Assembly (NCBI GenBank): GCA_025786725.1
Contig: JAHLTZ010000030.1
Span: 248,001-312,000 of the forward strand
Direction: 5' to 3'
Length of the DNA stretch: 64,000 bases
Source of the DNA: Syncephalis fuscata
Taxonomy: Eukaryota; Zoopagomycota; Zoopagomycetes; Zoopagales; Piptocephalidaceae
Shown here: one piece after another, positions 33,504 through 46,331 of the stretch
Layout of the letters: every line of letters begins with the position of its first letter
How positions within the stretch are numbered: the first letter of the stretch is position 1
The notes under the pieces: generated by a model
What the model was told of the DNA's origin: nothing
The model's input: only the letters and a program-made list of their open reading frames with translations
Databases searched by the model: none
Position numbers and translations under genes: made by a program

Positions 33504-36443
33504 CTATTGAGTAATCTTGTACATCAATTGCATTGTACCCGATTGGATTCTCATATCTGCACCAGTAACAGAAAGCTTGGTCATGACCGAGGTAGACTTG
33601 CCGGTGGTTTGGGTGGAAATTCCTTGGCTTTGGGCAGATGCACCGTAAAGTGCGGCAATTCCTGTGACGGTAACAACTGGAGAAAGCCATGTGTCGTATG
33701 ATGAGCGAACGTTAAGTGAACCATCTGGCGAGTATGGACGATAGGTAAACAAGCGCAGTTTGTACTGCCCATCCTGAACAGGGGTGATGCTAGTTCCTGG
33801 CTGGTTGAAGCTAGGCATTGGCTGGATTAAACCATTCCAGTAGCACCATGTATCGTCATTAGGATCATCCTTGGTGGCATCCAATGGCCCACCATTGGCG
33901 TCGTAGGCCATACCAATAATGTTACCGTTGAGATCTTCGACTGCAACAAGAGCCCATGGCGATGGTGTGTCGAGACGGAAACGTACGGCCACGTAATCTC
34001 CAGCAGCAGTTACAAGGCGGGTCTTTGAGGTGCTAGTGAAAAGATTACCATTAGCATCCATATAGTCAAGTCTAGGATAGTTGTCATCACGACGAAGTGG
34101 ACCAAGAACACGTTGAGCACCACGGGTCGTCTGATATGGAATATGGCGGATGGTTTGTTTGCCGGTCTTGGCATCAGTATGAATTGCCTCAATAAGACCA
34201 TTGAACACCATATAGTAGATGGGATCAGCTTCATATGGTGGATAGATGGTGATGCTGGTCTTTTCTGTGCGGCGTGTGTTGATGTTTTTGATTGTGCTAG
34301 CTTTGGTGATAGTAATCTTAGATGGATTAGCAGTAAATGAGCTTACTGCACCATCGATAACATAGTAATCATGTTTACGATTATTCCAGCTGGATACACC
34401 CCATCCTGGCTTGTGCTTGAAAGTGATAGTGCCAGGAGGAATGTCACCAGTAAGAGTTACATCAAATGTGTATGCAGCGCTAGAGCCACCACTGTCTGAG
34501 CCGCGGAATCCAGCTGACAAAGGATAGAGTCCCCAGTTTGTCTCGCTTGAATCCACTAGACGAGCAATACCAGCACCTGCGGATATAATAGGAGAGGTGT
34601 ATGTATTTTTGTTTGTGGTCATATCTTCAAGTTCAGGTGATGTCTGAGCAACTGATGTTTGCATAAGCAAACGACGAACAGCTTCAGGGCGTTCAGTGGC
34701 AGATATAGTCGATCCAAGTCGTTGGATTGCTGCGGCAGCCAAGCCAGCAACCTGTGGAGATGCCATACTGGTTCCACTTAAAATAGCGTACGAACCAAGT
34801 TTGGTGAGATATGTACTAAAGACTGTTTCACCAAATGAAGTAACTTCTGGCTTGATGTTGGTAATGTCAGCAACTGGACCGTTGGAGCTGAATTCTGACC
34901 ATTGATAGGTATTGTAATCAGCATCATATTTTGTGACGGTTTGAGTCCATTTGACAGTAGTACTATCGCTGGTAGTTGGCAATAACTTGTAGAGATTTTG
35001 TCCTTGACTGTAGCCAATGATAAGAACGTGAATATTTACAGGAGCATCAACAACTGGGAAGTTGAGTTCGTCATAGTCATTAACAACTATAATGCCGAGA
35101 GCGTTGGCGTTTTGTGCGTTAAGGGCCTTCTGTGTAAAGGTACAGCCACCACGGTTAAGCACAACAAACTTGCCGCTGTAGCCAATGCCATAGGGTGCAC
35201 AGCTATCAGTGTTGTTCTTCTCCACGCGCTTGATTGTCTTGAAAGTAATGGCGGGTACGACAGTTTGATTTGCTGACAAGTAATACACGTTGGTGCCGTC
35301 ACTGTCCAGCTTGAACGAAAATGAGCTCAATTTCGGTCTTCCCATAGAGCCAACGGTAATTACATTTGGTGCAACACCGGGGCTGGATAGTGTGGTCAAT
35401 CCACCAAGACCGTCATTACCGGCTGATGCGACTACAACAATACCACGAGCAGTCAACCGTTGTGCAGCGTCGGCATCAGCATAGTCCGTGTAAAATTTGC
35501 CGGTACCAATGGAAATATTGACAACGTCCATACCATCGGAAGCGGCACGCTCCATAGCGCTTACGATAATATCCATGGCCACACTTCCAGTGCAGCTAAG
35601 GACACGGTAAGCACCAAGTGTGGCGGCAGGAGCATTACCGGTAACCAGATCAGAGCTGGCTGCAACAAGACCAGCAACGTGAGTGCCATGGCCGTTGCAA
35701 GTATCAAGCGGGTCGCTATCTGGAACGGGTTTCCATCCTGGAGCAGGATAGTCAGCACCGGTGTAGGCATCACCGACAAAGTCCCAGCCATAGGCTACTT
35801 TACAGCCAGCACCAAAGCAGCCACCAAGAGCGGGATGTGTGTAGTCGATACCAGAATCAATGATACCGACTTTGATGTCTTTTCCGGCATTTGGATCAGG
35901 TTTACTCTCAACGGACTGGCGACGGCGCAAGGCTACGGCCTCGGTACCAATAGCGTGAGCTACTGGTGCATGTTTGGCGCCACCGCCGATTGGCCGGACA
36001 CTCTTGATACCAGAAAAGTTGGTAATTGAATTAAGGCCCCATTCACCATCGTCGAGAATATCCAATGAGACAGCGTTGAAAAGCAAATTGAAGTTTTGGC
36101 GGACTTGAACATTTAACTTTTGTTTAGCGTAGGCAAGAAAATCAGCTTGTTGTTTGGTAGCCGCGCTAGTACCAGGTGCGGCATCGAGTTCGAAAATGTA
36201 AGTGGTGGGCAGGTAGCCATATACAGGAGTTCCAGCTGATGTGGTATTGTCGGCACGGGCTATAAGCCTATGTAACAGATAAGACGAATCACGACGAGTG
36301 ATGGCATTGGATTGAGTTTTCTTATGTTGAAGTGGACTAAATGGAAAGCGGAAACCATTTTTTGCAGCATCGCTTAGAGCAGCATTTGCGGCAACGGTAG
36401 CAATAATAATTGCCGAAAAAGAGGCAAGCTTTGTAACAAGCAT
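33504..36443 (-). CDS. Secreted subtilisin-like serine protease (S8) with PA domain
   Basis: A single exon of 979 codons. Residues 1-22 are a signal peptide (LASFSAIIIATVAANA). An I9-like propeptide follows to about 170, with an RRRQ site before the mature enzyme. The catalytic triad is clear: D196 in VGIIDSGID, H252 in NGHGTHVAG and S559 in LSGTSMASPQVAG; the oxyanion N343 lies in ASAGND. A PA (protease-associated) insert lies between 400 and 490 (GKFVVLNRGGCTFTQKA). About 400 residues follow the catalytic domain, with a beta-sandwich character like the C5a-peptidase/Vpr group. The likely role is extracellular protein digestion. Start ATG 36443 directly heads the signal peptide. Frame is intact throughout. 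Confidence 0.92.
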   Translation of the reverse strand: MLVTKLASFSAIIIATVAANAALSDAAKNGFRFPFSPLQHKKTQSNAITRRDSSYLLHRLIARADNTTSAGTPVYGYLPTTYIFELDAAPGTSAATKQQADFLAYAKQKLNVQVRQNFNLLFNAVSLDILDDGEWGLNSITNFSGIKSVRPIGGGAKHAPVAHAIGTEAVALRRRQSVESKPDPNAGKDIKVGIIDSGIDYTHPALGGCFGAGCKVAYGWDFVGDAYTGADYPAPGWKPVPDSDPLDTCNGHGTHVAGLVAASSDLVTGNAPAATLGAYRVLSCTGSVAMDIIVSAMERAASDGMDVVNISIGTGKFYTDYADADAAQRLTARGIVVVASAGNDGLGGLTTLSSPGVAPNVITVGSMGRPKLSSFSFKLDSDGTNVYYLSANQTVVPAITFKTIKRVEKNNTDSCAPYGIGYSGKFVVLNRGGCTFTQKALNAQNANALGIIVVNDYDELNFPVVDAPVNIHVLIIGYSQGQNLYKLLPTTSDSTTVKWTQTVTKYDADYNTYQWSEFSSNGPVADITNIKPEVTSFGETVFSTYLTKLGSYAILSGTSMASPQVAGLAAAAIQRLGSTISATERPEAVRRLLMQTSVAQTSPELEDMTTNKNTYTSPIISAGAGIARLVDSSETNWGLYPLSAGFRGSDSGGSSAAYTFDVTLTGDIPPGTITFKHKPGWGVSSWNNRKHDYYVIDGAVSSFTANPSKITITKASTIKNINTRRTEKTSITIYPPYEADPIYYMVFNGLIEAIHTDAKTGKQTIRHIPYQTTRGAQRVLGPLRRDDNYPRLDYMDANGNLFTSTSKTRLVTAAGDYVAVRFRLDTPSPWALVAVEDLNGNIIGMAYDANGGPLDATKDDPNDDTWCYWNGLIQPMPSFNQPGTSITPVQDGQYKLRLFTYRPYSPDGSLNVRSSYDTWLSPVVTVTGIAALYGASAQSQGISTQTTGKSTSVMTKLSVTGADMRIQSGTMQLMYKITQ

Positions 36444-39400
36444 TGTAATACTTATATGTAACGGATATACACAATTATTAAGAATATGGGCTATTAAGTA
36501 TAAGTACTATTAGATAGATGGCGCGGATTGAACAACAGTAGTCTACGACGGCTATTTATGTAGCTGTAGAACACTGGTAAACGACGTTGTAAATTTCTTA
36601 GAATTCCTATTGGAAATCAATGAGTATGTATTGGAAGACGCAACTATTGTTTACCCCGATAAAACTCCGATTAAATGGCTTTGAGAAAATAATGACATCA
36701 CACAATCTAAACATGCAAATTATTAAATTGCTGAATTTTATTAGTATAAAGTTTAATCACAATTATTGTTATACTATAAAATTAATTTATTGTTACATAT
36801 GTCATAATAAGCATATAATGTTAAATATTACTACAGCTTGATCGTTACAACCGTTCACGATCTATCATAAGTTACATAGAAGCAAATACGCTGGTATTGA
36901 ATTGCGTCTAAATTTAGCAATTAAATTCAATTCCCATGACTCAACCACCCAAAGTATTATTTATTTATTGTTTTTATTAAATCTGGCTTTAGGTAGAAAA
37001 TACATTAAACTTGAATAAAATTGTTTACTGATAACCAAACAGCTATTTAAAAATTAATCAAGTTACACGCTGTAAATGCTATATTTTTATTTAATACATT
37101 ACATTGTAGCGGTAGACAACCCAAAACTTTTAAAGTATAAGAAGCAGAAAGTAGAGTAAAAAATAGACTAAGATTTCATTTTAATAAGGATGTATTATAT
37201 TTGTATTACTATTGGACTTTATAATTAATGGTTGATCTAACATTAGCTTGTGCATGCGCATAGCGGATGCGACAACATATTTAAAATCTATGTGAAGATT
37301 TAATGAATACATCTTTATTAGTAAATGTTAGAAGCAGCTGCATTGGCAGTATTATCGTCGTCGCTATATCCATTATTTTTCGTTAGTTTTTTTCACGTAG
37401 TACTATATATGGTAAAAGTTAAATACTTATAGCAATATATTCACACAATTTAATAATAACTATAAGTAGAATTTTTATGGAAAAACATTTAGACAAAGAC
37501 ACTAATTATAGAAAAGAGCGGTAAAATCAGATATCTATATTCACATCTAGTTAATTTCTATTATTTTTATTGTATGTACATATAAGATAAATTCACTTTT
37601 ATCAATAATAGCACAATTTCTGATTGTCTACAAATGACAAAAATTTTCTATTCTGAGCATAAAATTATGCACTTTTAAAATACAACATAATAAAGAAATT
37701 CCATTGGCCAGTTAGGATTGCTTGAATAAGAGCTAAATATTTTATATAACCAATCTGCTAACGCTGTGTTCCAGCATTGATTTAGAGATTGTAATTTAAA
37801 TGATTAAACAACACTTTACTTTGATATTGAATAAAGCTATCATTTTATAGTAAATACAGCTAATAATAGAGCAATACAAAGTTAACTGAACATAATATTT
37901 CTAGACAAAAACTATCTAACCATCAAAGCAGATAAACCAATCTGAAAACAACAAATTCAACTAGAATAGATACTTAATTTAAATTTAGATTTTATTAAAT
38001 ATATTAAACGGCAAATTCTTAAGCTTTTTGTTTATTATTAAACGTTATAAGCAATTTAATGATTATCCAGTTTGTTAGTAGGTACCGATTACTTTACAGT
38101 TTTATTTTATTATCATTATTGATGTTAGTGCCCTATATTGTCGAATAGCTATGCCAATATAATTAGAATATAAAGACTGTATCTAAAGGCATTGCTGTAA
38201 TCATTAAGTATATCGCCATACGTTTACTATTGTTATAGCCATCAACACTCAGCACCTATTATAAACTACTTAGTTTATTCAGTCATTTAAATTTGAAGGT
38301 AAAGATTGTAATAAACCAATTCACTTTTCATTAATAGCGGCAAGATGTTTTGAATATTGACATTGAAATCATCTAGTGCCATGCACAAATACTAAATTAG
38401 AAAAATTAAAGCTTAAACCTTCAAATCTTTCAAATGGCTACAATGATATTGCATAGATCTAGATACATGTTTTTTAAACATTTTTAGTTAGAATCAAAGT
38501 ATAGCAATATGAACACCATGCATAATAATAGCATTATTTATTTTAAAATTTATACCAATGCAATCACATTAGCAGCAATTAGGCAAAAAGACCAATGTTA
38601 TAAAACAAAAAGAAAAGGTTTATTGCATGACAGTCCCAGTCACACGCAAGTAACAGCTTAGCATTAGTTGTCGGTGCCATTTTCAACCGACTAGCAATAG
38701 AATTGTACACAGCTGTTTGCATAGTATCATTTGTGTTTGCAGAAATCTATTAAATCAATAAATGCAGCAATGCTTATTTAATAATTTAAAATGACACGTA
38801 TTTAAACTATAAACTAATAGGTTATATATCTAGAAAGTACGTGGTCAATGGTTGGCCACGAATGCTGACACCGGCTACACTACTAGTCCAGGAAAAGTAG
38901 CGCAATAATGAAACTTTCGATGCAATATTGCTTAGTCACAACAGCTACTTTTCAGGAACAAGTACTGATGAGTGGGATTATTCAGGTGGTGGAAAAAGCA
39001 ATGAAGGCAGTTGGTGGAAAGGTAACAGCGCAGATAGCTAACATATCCATCGTATTGATAACTGTGCAGATACACAGTAGCAGATCACACTGCTGTACTG
39101 GCGCTAAAGACTTGCTCAGCGACTATACTAGCAGTGCGATCTGCAGTAGTAGTCATAACAAAAACAAAGCATACAGCGAGGCTTTACAACATATATTCAA
39201 CATAGTATAAAAAGTCAAAGTTGCAATTACTATGCCAACAAAACCATTAATACTAATGATCAGAGTGATAAAAATGATTTGTAAAAAGAGGTCGGATTAC
39301 AAAAGAGCATTGTATGAGAGTAATGTAAATATTGTTTGTACTTGACTAATAACACTATCTATGAAGCATATGTGGAATGTACAAATATATGCTGTCAAGT

Positions 39401-39943
39401 GTAAAGAAAGAGAAAGGAAATGTGATGACGTAGATTGTGAGATGTGAGCCTGTCAGTCAATATTTATAAACAGCCGAGTTTAATTGATTAATAAATGCAA
39501 TGTAAATAATAAAAGTCAATCCACCCAACATGTCAGTACATCATAGAACAGATTAATAGTAAATGAACAAATGCATTAAGAATAAAAGTTATTTGACATT
39601 AAAACTACTCATTATTATAGAACATATATTCAGTATACTAAAAGATCAATTAAATATAAAGGTTATTTTGCTACTAAAAACAAGTCATTATCATAAAGGC
39701 ATGCTATTACAACAATGTAGCGACAGTTTTTTACTTTAATGATTTATTTTATCCATAAGAGGATAATTTTAGAATGTATTAGTTTAAACAGTAGACAAAT
39801 TATTACCATTCTAAAGAAGATACTGGATTATAGTATCACCGTTTCAGATTGAGAGAATTGATGATTCACATTGTATCGTTGAATTTATAAAACAACTATT
39901 TAACTATGTATGGAAAAATTTAGGATAAATATTTTCTTTTCCA
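36444..39943. other. AT-rich intergenic region
   Basis: No gene is supported. The frame 38908-39210 (100 codons) lacks a recognisable motif and overlaps an inverted repeat. The rest is A/T-rich with no coding periodicity that I can see. Confidence 0.4.
39079..39145. repeat. Inverted repeat with 15-bp arms
   Basis: AGCAGATCACACTGCT (39079-39094) and AGCAGTGCGATCTGC (39130-39144) are reverse complements except for one mismatch, with about 35 bp between them. The arms are unusually GC-rich for the neighbourhood. Confidence 0.5.
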
Positions 39944-42412
39944 ATGTCGTTAAAGCAAGTTAACAAAACAGAACAAGCTGAAATACTTGAAACAGTTAAA
40001 CTAATTACACGGGCTGGCGAGAATGAGCCCAATGCTCAACACTTGAAGGTTGGTTGACAACGCATAGTGCAACTATAGCCTTGACAACAGCGGCAGCAGC
40101 AATAATAACAATAACAACAATATATTGCCTTGTAGACGTTCAAAGCATTTTGCAAAGCATCCAACGAGCATACGGCGGCAGCCTATGAAGTGCTTTTTAT
40201 GCAGCTACGTACAAAGCATGCTCAGGTATGAAGTACTACCATAGCTGGTAATAAGCTATGCTGGCGAGTTTAATAGCGCACTAACAGGACAGTACCTAGG
40301 TACGGCTGGCCACGGTACAATTACTTGTTGTATTATATGAGCGGTCGCAGCATGCACGTACTCTGGTGCATGGCGATATTAACGACTGGATACAACTAAC
40401 CGTCGGCGTACATAATGAACGACTGCCACCACCCAAAGAATATGCCAACCGATTGCGCCAGTTAATGCTTAATAGTATACGCGATTGGTATGATCGACGC
40501 GGTGACCGACATCGAGAGGTAAACTATACAAATATTGTGTTTTTAGCTATCTAATGATATGTCAGTTACGGCTAGCATACGAATATTTAAAGCAAAATGC
40601 CGGTGTCGATTTTGGCAATACAAAAGGATCAGTGGCTCGTATGACACACCGTAACGACGAAACAGCCGAAGAAAAACAAGTAAATAGACTGATGGATAGT
40701 GGTGATTGGATATTTATTTGAATATAGGAAAGAATTCAAAGAAATGCTCGATTGAAACGATATGAAGCTATTCGACAAACCATTGAACGTGGCACTTTGA
40801 CCGTTGTAGAGAATCTTACAGATATGGTAAGTAGTTAGATAAATAGTACAGCTTTTACTTATACACTATTGTAGGAAAGCTGCTTTGATATTCTTGTGCC
40901 AAAGTTATTTGAAGATACATTAGAGAAACCAATGCAGAATAGTGAAGAGAAATATAATAATAATAATAATACAACATTGCGCCAGGTGATTCAAATAGTT
41001 TAGTTAATTTATATAAATGTACTCATTCATTTTGCTAGATGGTACATGAGCATGGCTTAGGATCATCACGATATGCTTTGACAATCAATCTAAATGATTC
41101 CGATCATGCTGAAGTACAAGAAATTCCAGAAAATCGTATTTTATTTGAAGAACTTCGTACAGGCCGTCGTTTATTGAAAACACGCCATTTAGAACGTATT
41201 ACTGGATGGCTTGATGCGCTTGGTCATTCAGAAAGCGAAGTAAGCTGCTACTAGTAATACGACAATCTTATTGAGTTATAAACATTAGAATCCAGTTGAA
41301 CGGGAAACATTACTAAAAGATTGTATTGATTTAAAGGAGCGCATTGAAGAGGCACTAAATAAATGCGATGAAATGGGCATTACCGATGAACGAGATGAAG
41401 ATGATTTATTTGAGGTTGTTGCCGTTAATGCCGAGCCAGTTGATTCAGCCAACCAATTAGAGGATATACAAACGAATGCAGCTAGTATACAGTCTACTAA
41501 ATCTACACTTCAAGGTTTATTTGCACCCAATGATTTTCCTGATATTGAACAAGATCCAACTTATGCACACAATACATCTCGGCCATTGGCACAATCTGAG
41601 GTGGCCAAGGGAAAACAGCCGATGGTAGCCGATAAAGACGAAGATAATGAAGCTGAATCGTCAGATCCACAACGTGCAGGTATTTAACATTACCTTAACA
41701 ACATTATGTTATTATAATTAGTTAACACTTGATTTTAATAGCATTAATGGCTACAGCACCGTATATTGAATATGGCGATGATATCCACTATTGGAATGAT
41801 CGCGAAATATCTATTAATTCATCGGGACTTGGTATGAAATATTTATAGTTGATATATAAGCCATTAACATTTAAATTATTAGAATTATCGCATCGGTTCT
41901 ATGGCACCGCCAATCCAGATAGTGTTTTATCAAATGCTGGCATGGAGCGATATCGATTACGTGCCGTGCCACTAAGTCATATTACAGATGCATCAACCAG
42001 TAGTACTAATGATCCTAGTACTAGTACTAATGCTAGCAATACTAATAGCAGCTGCAAAGTGAATCCATCGATTAAATCATCTGCCAACTCGTCTAAACAG
42101 TTGTGGGAACAAATTGCCGATGATGTTGGCAAACAAACCAATGCACCCGCAATAGTTAATGGTCGATCACGACGTAAACGTACAAAGTATGATGGACCTG
42201 GTCTTATTGATATTTATAAACAGCCTAAAAAGACGGCCCATGAACGCATTATTGAACGATTCTCCGATAAAGGTACACGTAAAATGGCTGAACAAGTAAG
42301 TTGTGTTTATTAATAGTACATTAAATTAAAGGAGTACTAATGACCGAGCCATTAGAGTATGGTGTATCGTCAGCGACTGCGTGATCGAGATCGCAAACTA
42401 GCACGTTGGTGA
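39944..42412 (+). CDS. UVSSA: UVSSA homologue (transcription-coupled repair), no C-terminal zinc finger
   Basis: UVSSA recruits TFIIH and USP7 to RNA polymerase II stalled at DNA lesions. Eleven exons keep one frame of 629 aa: 39944-40047 or 40048, 40136-40225, 40300-40518, 40566-40679, 40728-40826, 40875-40985, 41039-41239, 41289-41679, 41742-41831, 41883-42295 and 42356-42412. The N-terminal VHS-like helical region includes FKAFCKASNEHTAAAYEVLF and VRLATVQLLVVLYERSQHAR. The conserved middle/C-terminal block reads IEYGDDIHYWNDREI followed by LSHRFYG, the UVSSA signature. A basic SRRKRTKYDGPG and helical end (HERIIERFSDKGTRKMAEQ) follow. The CxxxC-type zinc finger that follows HRFW in animal proteins is absent. 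The acidic, Ser-rich centre (about 41370-41680) would be the TFIIH-contact region by analogy. Confidence 0.8.
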
Positions 42413-42767
42413 TTTAAGGGATAGTATAGAGTTTAGAGGGGATACTATTTTCATTTACTTAACAACCGCCATGGCAAGTAAAAATAAACGATTGTTTACC
42501 CAGGTTACCTCGGTTATTCTTTCTATCAAGGCATAAGATCTAAAGATAATAAAAGCCGCGATTAATTTGTTAAGGAATTTGTAAATTATTACTTGTTAGT
42601 CATTTTAATTTATTCTCTCTCTCTCTCTATTATAATTGATAAGGTTGTGTTAATAATAGCAAGTTATTTTGTGCTGCTATTATTATTATTGCCTATCCGA
42701 CTCTATTATTTAAGTGGATTTAAACAACAGTTTTGTTATAAACAACGCATTTAATTAGCGTAGTAAA

Positions 42768-45148
42768 ATGCGGTGGCCTAAGACTTGTCTGATGAGGTCA
42801 TCATTATCGGCGGCCTTGCTTATTGGTGCCGCCCTGCTTGGTATTATTGGTGTTGAAGCCAAATACATTCCAAAGCATCATACAAAAAATATTAGTAAAG
42901 GAGGGGATGCTACATTGGCCCATACAAAAAGCAATAGTAGAGGAAATGGTGCTACATTGGCCCATACAAAAAGTAATGGCAAATGCCAACATCAAATAAA
43001 CTTGTACTGTATTGGGGCCAGAACTCGTTTGGTGCTACTCATGGCAACGATAAGACGCAATGGGAGAATCGTCTTACTCATTATTGTGAAAGTGGCCTAT
43101 TAGATACGGTTGTGCTATCATTTATGCATGTATTTGGTCTATCGCCCGACACACAAATGGACTATGCAAACCATTGTCCACCAACTCAATTAATTGCCGG
43201 CACTAAATTGCTCGACTGTCCTGAACTGCGTGGAGATATTCAACGATGCCAAAGCTTAGGTGTTAAGGTGCAGCTAGGACTGGGTGGTGCCGCGGTAGTT
43301 ATGGATTCAATAATGACGAACAAGCCATAACATTTGCTAATCAGCTATGGGAGAGTGCTTTCTCCGGTAATGGTAAAATAAGACCGTTTGGTGACGTGGT
43401 TCTCGATGGCGTTAATCTTGATATCGAGGGTGGCAATCCATACAACTATGCAGCCTTTGTCGATCAGCTACGACAGCTTCATAGTAAAACGGGACAAGCA
43501 ACCCATACATCAAAACACAACACTAACATGGCAGTATCGGCAAATCATCGTACTCGTCCACTGATTATTACAGCTGCTCCTCAGTGCCCCTATCCCGATG
43601 CTTATATGCACGATGTACTAACAAAATCTGAAATTGATGCTGTTTACGTGCAATTCTACAACAATTATTGCGGCACACAAGCCTTTGGCACATCCAACTT
43701 TAATTTTGATGTTGGGATGAATGGTCGCGCAAGATTGCTAAACGGGCAGGCGCCAAAATCTTTTTAGGTGTACCGGCTTCACCAACAGCCGCTAATATTG
43801 GCTATGTTGCGCCAGACAAGCTACAAGAAATTATTACATCGGTCCAGACGCGTTACCCATCGTTTGGCGGTGTTATGATGTGGGACACAAGCCAAGCGTT
43901 TGCCAATCAAGATGATGGTAGTCGTAGTTATGCTATAGTGCAGTCAAAGCACTCAATGCTGCCTGTGGCCAATCTGTACCTATGGAAGCGGAAATAAGAG
44001 CAGCAACTACGGCATCAATTGCTAATTTAGAGACAGCAATGGTAACAGCAGCAGCAGCAGCAACACAGAGGCAACAGAAACAGCAGAAGCAACAGCAGCA
44101 TTAGTGCCAGATACATCAAATGCTTCGGCTGAAACATTATTGTCGACACTACAGTAACACTAGACCAAAATACGGCGTCTTCACCAGTCGAGACTCCTCA
44201 ATCCCAACCAGTTATGACGCATCATCCAGTTGCTAAACCCATACCGGTAGCACAATCCTCACCTACTTCATTGGACAAACATCGTGAAGACCACAATCAA
44301 ATGAATAACCATCCTAGTAATAATAATAATAATAATAATAGCGAATCATGTCCAGTGGCCAACACGGCCTGTCGTGACTCAACATTCGATTGCAACGGTA
44401 ACCAATTTGCTCAATGTGTCTTTGGTAAGTTTAGTACTTTAATTCTAATATGAATATATCAATTGATTTATTGATTTATTGATTTATTAATGCATTTATT
44501 TTTATTAGGTCGCTGGGTCATGCGCACTTGTATGAGCGGCACAGTTTGTCATCGCACGGCCGATCTTAATAGCGTCTTCTGTGATTTCCCCACCGACTTG
44601 ACACCATCATGCAGCAGTCGCGGTCGAGTCACGGCCGCACAGAAATTGGCCGTCGCCTCTGAGCGCCATTCACTTTGGGTGTCACGCGAACAAGCAACTG
44701 CTGATTTATTGCCCGACCAGAAGGTGCGTATGGTGTACTTGAACGCCAATAGCACACATATGGAGGCATTAGCAAGTGCTTCAGCGGGCAAACAGCCATT
44801 TGGCCGCGATTGGGAGTTTGAATTGGCCGTTCCGCACGGCACACGCGTCGTTAGAGCTATTCGTACACAAGGACCTCGTCATGAAAAAATGGTCAGCCAC
44901 TCGAAGTGGTCGATCCCATGCTAGAGGCTGACTTGGATGGCACCGGTGCTACACGGTCACTCTTTGTTATACGTGGCAATCGTGACTACGAACCAAACCA
45001 AAGTATGCGCGTTGATGTTCTTGTAACGCTAGCAGCGGACAAACTAGATACCGACTCGGATTTGTCCATTCATCCTGTCGTTGCCGCAAATCAAAAGGGC
45101 GCTGCCTGGAGTGAAGTTGTTTCTAGTTCGGAATTGAAGCGTCTCTAA
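42768..45148 (+). pseudogene. GH18 chitinase with CBM19-type module, multiply frame-broken
   Basis: First of three tandem chitinases. Start ATG 42768 gives a signal peptide (AALLIGAALLGIIGVEA), then a duplicated ATLAHTKSN unit. The GH18 domain is recognisable in pieces: [66 protein letters not shown] and [14 protein letters not shown] poly-Gln/Thr linker follows, then a CBM19-like module split by an intron (44425-44508), then the C-terminal domain ending KRL at 45148. The frame breaks by single bases near 42985, 43297 (one G short), 43714 (one T short), 43940 (one A short), in the linker near 44080-44150, and near 44888. Its two neighbours are unbroken, which favours real decay. Confidence 0.8.
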
Positions 45149-46331
45149 TTAGTGGCACTATAGCTTGCGTGCGTGTATAACATGTGTGTGTACAACTTGT
45201 TAGCAAGTCTGTTCGTTTATTTGCTCACCCAATGATTGGTTTTTTTATGAATTATTGAATAATAAACCGAGCCCACGTGATACATTAAAGAATTTCTATC
45301 GTGCAACTTAATGTTTGATAATCATTTATTACACTCTCTTTTTACTTTTGAAGTAATATTTTATCGTTGTTTAAAAATATTACAAGTGATCTCTTTACGT
45401 TTCTAGTAATAAAAATGTCAATAAACGTGCTAGTTGCCTAGTTTTTTATCTTAAGTAAAATATCTTTAATGGGATGTAATAGACTTGTTACATTTTATTC
45501 ACAATAGAATGTACGACCAGAATGTTGTAACACGTTAAAGAATTTCTATCGTGCAACTTAATGTTTGATAATCATTTATTGCATTCTTTTTTACTTTTGA
45601 AGTAATATTTTACCGTTGTTTAAGAATATTACAAATGATTTCTTTACGTTTCTAGTAATAAAAATGTTAATAAACGTGCTAGTTGTCTAGTTTATTGTCT
45701 TTTTGGTAAGTATTTTTTGATACAATGTAACAAGTCTATTGTATTGTATTCACAATAGAATATACGACCAGAATGTTGTAACACAGCCCTTGTTTAACGC
45801 TTACCCCCCTTAAGCCAGTTTATGTTGCAATGCCCGAAGTGCGTATACGTCATAGCACATAATATATTGCCTACAGCTATAGTTACAGTTACTAATACGA
45901 TGACTAATGTTATCATGAATACTGTAATAAATAATGGTTAAAATAGTAAAATATAACATGTAATAAATAGAGCAATGCTTAAAATGAAGAAACACCAATT
46001 ATATTTATTAATAGAAGCTTATTGGTACTATATCTCTTTGGCGCGTAAATAAAAATGGCATTAAAAATATGAACAAGTACTTATTAAATTATAAAAAGCG
46101 GAAAAGGCAGGTTAATTCGTATTACTATATTTGGTAGCACAGGCATTGTGAAGTATTATTGCTAGCTATAAAATGATGCATGTCTGGGCGATCCACTACA
46201 ATTGCTTCTATATTCTTAACAACACGCTATTGTAAGGCTATCACGTCTACAAACGATCTTTCAACACTTCTTGTTTAAATTTACGATTTTATTTTGTTTT
46301 TAACAATTTTATTTGATACTTTAAAGTAACA
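45149..46331. other. Intergenic region between chitinases with tandem repeat
   Basis: Apart from the two 250-bp repeats (45282-45783, listed separately) no feature is seen. A T-rich stretch (46260-46320) precedes the second chitinase and probably forms its leader. Confidence 0.4.
45282..45783. repeat. Tandem direct repeat of about 250 bp with an inverted core
   Basis: Unit 1 (45282-45531) and unit 2 (45532-45783) share long identical strings: AAGAATTTCTATCGTGCAAC, TTAATGTTTGATAATCATTT, GTAATAAAAATGT, AATAAACGTGCTAGTTG and ACGACCAGAATGTTGTAAC. One 18-bp core is flipped: TGTAATAGACTTGTTACA (45475-45492) in unit 1 versus TGTAACAAGTCTATTGTA (45726-45743) in unit 2. The pair lies just downstream of the broken chitinase. 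Confidence 0.85.

Noticed and set aside
33501-36029. Several plus-strand open frames over the subtilase, up to 189 codons
   Set aside because: They are shadows of the 979-codon subtilase frame and show no motif of their own.
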